Below are positions 39,406-39,480 of a DNA stretch of 39,480 nt, one piece after another. The translations under genes were made by a program, and so were the position numbers. Source of the DNA: Candidatus Hydrogenedens sp. (GTDB lineage: Bacteria; Hydrogenedentota; Hydrogenedentia; Hydrogenedentales; JAEUWI01); the NCBI GenBank assembly GCA_016125095.1, contig WGMK01000036.1, forward strand, positions 1-39,480. Direction: 5' to 3'. The notes below the pieces were generated by a model. That model was not told the DNA's origin. It saw only the letters and a list, made by a program, of their open reading frames with translations, and ran no database searches. The stretch's first letter is position 1. Every line of letters begins with the position of its first letter.

Positions 39406-39470
39406 TCTCCAACCCCGGCTCGGACCGACGTCACTCCAACACCAAGCGCAAACGACTCCAAAACCAAGCG
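39406..39470. repeat. CTCCAA repeats near the right edge, possible transposase end sites
   Basis: ACTCCAACACCAAGCG (39433-39448) and ACTCCAAAACCAAGCG (39455-39470) match at 15 of 16 bases and start exactly 22 nt apart; a partial third copy, TCTCCAACCCCGG, begins at 39406. Mu right-end A-binding sites are 22-bp units in direct array. The stretch lies just beyond the last tail gene, where a phage end is expected. Confidence 0.4.
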
Positions 39471-39480
39471 GCGCGCTTCA

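Noticed and set aside
36000..39480. Reverse transcriptase or template repeat to the right of the lectin-like gene
   Set aside because: No frame with a reverse transcriptase motif and no near-copy of the 37441-37569 region was found in the window.
1..39480. tRNA, rRNA, CRISPR array or insertion sequence
   Set aside because: No cloverleaf, ribosomal sequence, regular spacer array or IS-type transposase was seen; the only transposase is the Mu type.

Overview
The window is almost entirely one Mu-like (transposable, contractile-tailed) phage or prophage, read left to right on the + strand. It has very high GC and strongly G/C-ending codons in its phage genes. The host is probably a GC-rich alphaproteobacterium, but this is inferred from composition and gene style only; no host housekeeping gene is present to confirm it.

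Layout. (1) 1-1494, left control region: the end of a Rha-like phage regulator, a lone minus-strand gene of different codon use, and a 300-nt divergent control region with inverted TGGTCAA/TTGACCA sites. (2) 1495-11960, early operon of about nineteen genes, nearly all joined by ATGA or TGATG stop/start overlaps: an early regulator, an orphan ParB-like protein, two tiny zinc-ribbon proteins, the MuA-type DDE transposase (D273, D341, E393), the MuB-type ATPase, then an accessory block with a membrane-anchored zinc-ribbon SNase nuclease, an HU-like protein, a DUF3164 protein, two winged-helix proteins and several unknowns. (3) 11961-12771, a minus-strand cassette with its own candidate promoter, encoding a secreted SH3-like protein or lipoprotein, with a strong + strand terminator beside it. 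(4) 12772-13685, GemA (Mu gp16) and a Mor/C-type activator. (5) 13769-15302, lysis genes: pesticin-like endolysin, holin-like membrane protein, lipoprotein. (6) 15313-21191, Mu gp25, 26, 27, terminase gp28, portal gp29 and a MuF head protein carrying a C-terminal nuclease domain. (7) 21568-34423, protease/scaffold (I with internal Z), decoration protein, major head protein T, gp36, G, gp37, gp38, sheath L, tube M, frameshifted tail chaperones, tape measure, N, P, gp45 spike and gp46. (8) 34479-39376, gp47, gp48 and tail-fibre/receptor-binding genes, including one whose C-terminus looks like a retroelement-diversified C-type lectin.

How it works together. The ParB/transposase/ATPase block with its DNA-binding helpers would carry out replicative transposition. 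The Mor/C-like protein sits just before the late genes, and an identical 16-nt dyad, GCGGAAGTCCTTCCGC, occurs before the lysis genes, before protease gene I, and before gp47. This parallels the Plys, PI and PP late promoters of Mu and suggests a three-promoter late regulon. Tail chaperones are expressed through a textbook -1 frameshift site (G GGT TTT followed by a hairpin).

The observations most worth a second look are the triple late dyad, the lectin-like variable C-terminus with no reverse transcriptase in view, the paired inverted operators, the minus-strand lipoprotein cassette that seems to have split an overlapping gene pair, the nuclease-tipped MuF protein, and 22-nt-spaced repeats at the right edge that may be transposase end sites.
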